From assembly GCF_017303275.1 (NCBI RefSeq), contig NZ_JAFKOJ010000003.1, positions 186,001-250,000 of the forward strand: 64,000 nt of DNA, written 5' to 3'. Source of the DNA: Bacillus sp. NTK034. GTDB taxonomy: Bacteria > Bacillota > Bacilli > Bacillales > Cytobacillaceae. Shown here piece by piece: positions 63,231 through 64,000 of this stretch. Numbering within the stretch: position 1 is the first letter of the stretch; each line of letters starts with the position of its first letter. The notes beneath the pieces are model-generated. The model did not search any database. It was not told the DNA's origin and saw nothing but the letters and a program-made list of their open reading frames with translations. The position numbers and the translations under genes are program-made.

Positions 63231-63283
63231 AAAAATAAAAAACCAATCAATTTCAGGTATAAAAGGAGGGAAAATAAGCTGAA

Positions 63284-64000
63284 ATGATTGAGAAGATAAA
63301 AAAAGAATTGAAAAGTTTTACTGCCCCTAATTCAATAACTGTAGCAACAGTAGGGATGACATCTAGAGATTCAGCTCCCTTTACTGTCTTGCCAAGAAGA
63401 AAAACACTTGGATTTGAAACGATTAATTTCTTAATTTCAAATATTCATTCAGCAGAAAAATGTTTAAATTTTCTCGATGGCAAGGTCAAGTATATTCTAA
63501 TAGATGTTGAATCCAAAAAAAATGTTGATCTCGAGAGTATTGCAAAAAAAACTATAAAGTCCTCAATTGTCAAGTCATACAAACCAAATGATGCGACTGT
63601 AGAAGCTGCAGACCTTTACATGTTGAATTATTTTAAAGATTTTCTTAAGGATAAAAAAATCTTAATTTATGGTGCAGGCAATATAGCTGGGAAACTTGCG
63701 TTAAGATTGGCTGAACGAGGGGCAGAGATATATATTTATTCACGGGATAAAAATAAGGTTAGTTTATTGGTAAATGCGCTTAACTTAATTCTTCCTAGAT
63801 ATTCATTAAATAGGATCAAACAATTACAAAATTTTGAAGAGATGAGTGATTTTTTTGATGCTATTATTTCCTTTATATCTTCTGAACAAGTAATTAATCA
63901 TAATATTATTCAAAGTTTAAAGGAAAATGCCTTAGTTTTGGATGGTGGCATAAACAATTTTACTCATGAATTTTATAAAAACAGCAGTAAAAAAAGGTTA
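63284..64000 (+). CDS. Rossmann-fold NAD(P)-binding protein, 3' end outside window
   Basis: 239 codons are visible without a stop. ATG 63284 is preceded by AAAGGAGGG (63262-63270), 13 bases away. The first 110 residues ('ITVATVGMTSRDSAPFTVLP', 'YILIDVESKKNVDLESIAKK') match nothing I recognise. Then 'KILIYGAGNIAGKLALRLAE' (about 127) is a dinucleotide-binding GxGxxG site and 'RGAEIYIYSRDKNKV' continues it, in the manner of shikimate dehydrogenase or glutamyl-tRNA reductase folds. A role in sugar or surface-glycan metabolism is suggested only by position, 53 bases after the CapD-like gene. Confidence 0.6.
   Translation, partial: MIEKIKKELKSFTAPNSITVATVGMTSRDSAPFTVLPRRKTLGFETINFLISNIHSAEKCLNFLDGKVKYILIDVESKKNVDLESIAKKTIKSSIVKSYKPNDATVEAADLYMLNYFKDFLKDKKILIYGAGNIAGKLALRLAERGAEIYIYSRDKNKVSLLVNALNLILPRYSLNRIKQLQNFEEMSDFFDAIISFISSEQVINHNIIQSLKENALVLDGGINNFTHEFYKNSSKKRL

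Overview
The window looks like chromosome of a spore-forming Bacillaceae species, probably near Cytobacillus, Mesobacillus or 'Bacillus firmus'. The reasons are strong AGGAGG ribosome binding sites, frequent TTG and GTG starts, a cysH-cysP-sat-cysC-sumT-sirB-sirC operon in the Bacillus subtilis order, a SpoIISA/SpoIISB toxin-antitoxin pair, an rmlA-rmlB-rmlD-rmlC block in the order of the spsIJKL spore-coat genes, and CcpA-type cre sites. No rRNA, tRNA, CRISPR array or intact insertion sequence was seen. The assignment is inferred from gene content; no database was searched.

Positions 1-12.7 kb form a carboxylic-acid catabolic island. It has a degenerate aconitase-like protein cut by the window edge, a PrpR-type sigma-54 activator, a GlcD/GlcF-type 2-hydroxyacid oxidase, a TctC lipoprotein behind a good -24/-12 promoter with palindromes and a cre site upstream, a GntR regulator with a broken start, a CaiB-type CoA-transferase, a crotonase with a methylmalonyl-CoA-decarboxylase-like motif, TctB/TctA and a gamma-carbonic-anhydrase-like protein. 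The likely scheme is uptake of a di- or tricarboxylate by TctABC, CoA activation, then decarboxylation or hydration, with hydroxyacid oxidation by GlcDF.

Positions 12.8-32 kb are mostly housekeeping. They hold an ABC ATPase, a Gfo/Idh oxidoreductase, a secreted M14 carboxypeptidase, the assimilatory sulfate and siroheme operon preceded by a tiny yezD-like gene, a CdaR-controlled glycerate permease and kinase pair with matching operators, a quinone-oxidoreductase-like dehydrogenase, a DUF1646 transporter, an MFS exporter, a chemotaxis receptor and small unknown genes.

Positions 32.4-41.2 kb are a second acid-degradation island. A GntR repressor and an HMG-CoA-lyase-like enzyme lie opposite a CoA-transferase, a LeuCD-type dehydratase, two transporters and a flavin reductase. 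Three TTGTATACAA operators sit between the two arms. The gene set fits breakdown of citraconate or D-citramalate to acetyl-CoA and pyruvate. An aldehyde dehydrogenase and the spoIISAB module follow.

Positions 44-64 kb are a surface-polysaccharide region that becomes clearly AT-rich. It has a phosphohexomutase, GDP-mannose pyrophosphorylase, a PHP phosphoesterase, a second sulfate-activation set (permease-cysC-sat), dTDP-rhamnose genes, glycosyltransferases, GDP-mannose dehydratase, a DUF4214 protein, a GT-D enzyme, a short CapD-like dehydratase and a partial Rossmann-fold protein. The duplicated PAPS-forming genes beside sugar-nucleotide genes suggest a sulfated polysaccharide, but no sulfotransferase lies inside the window.
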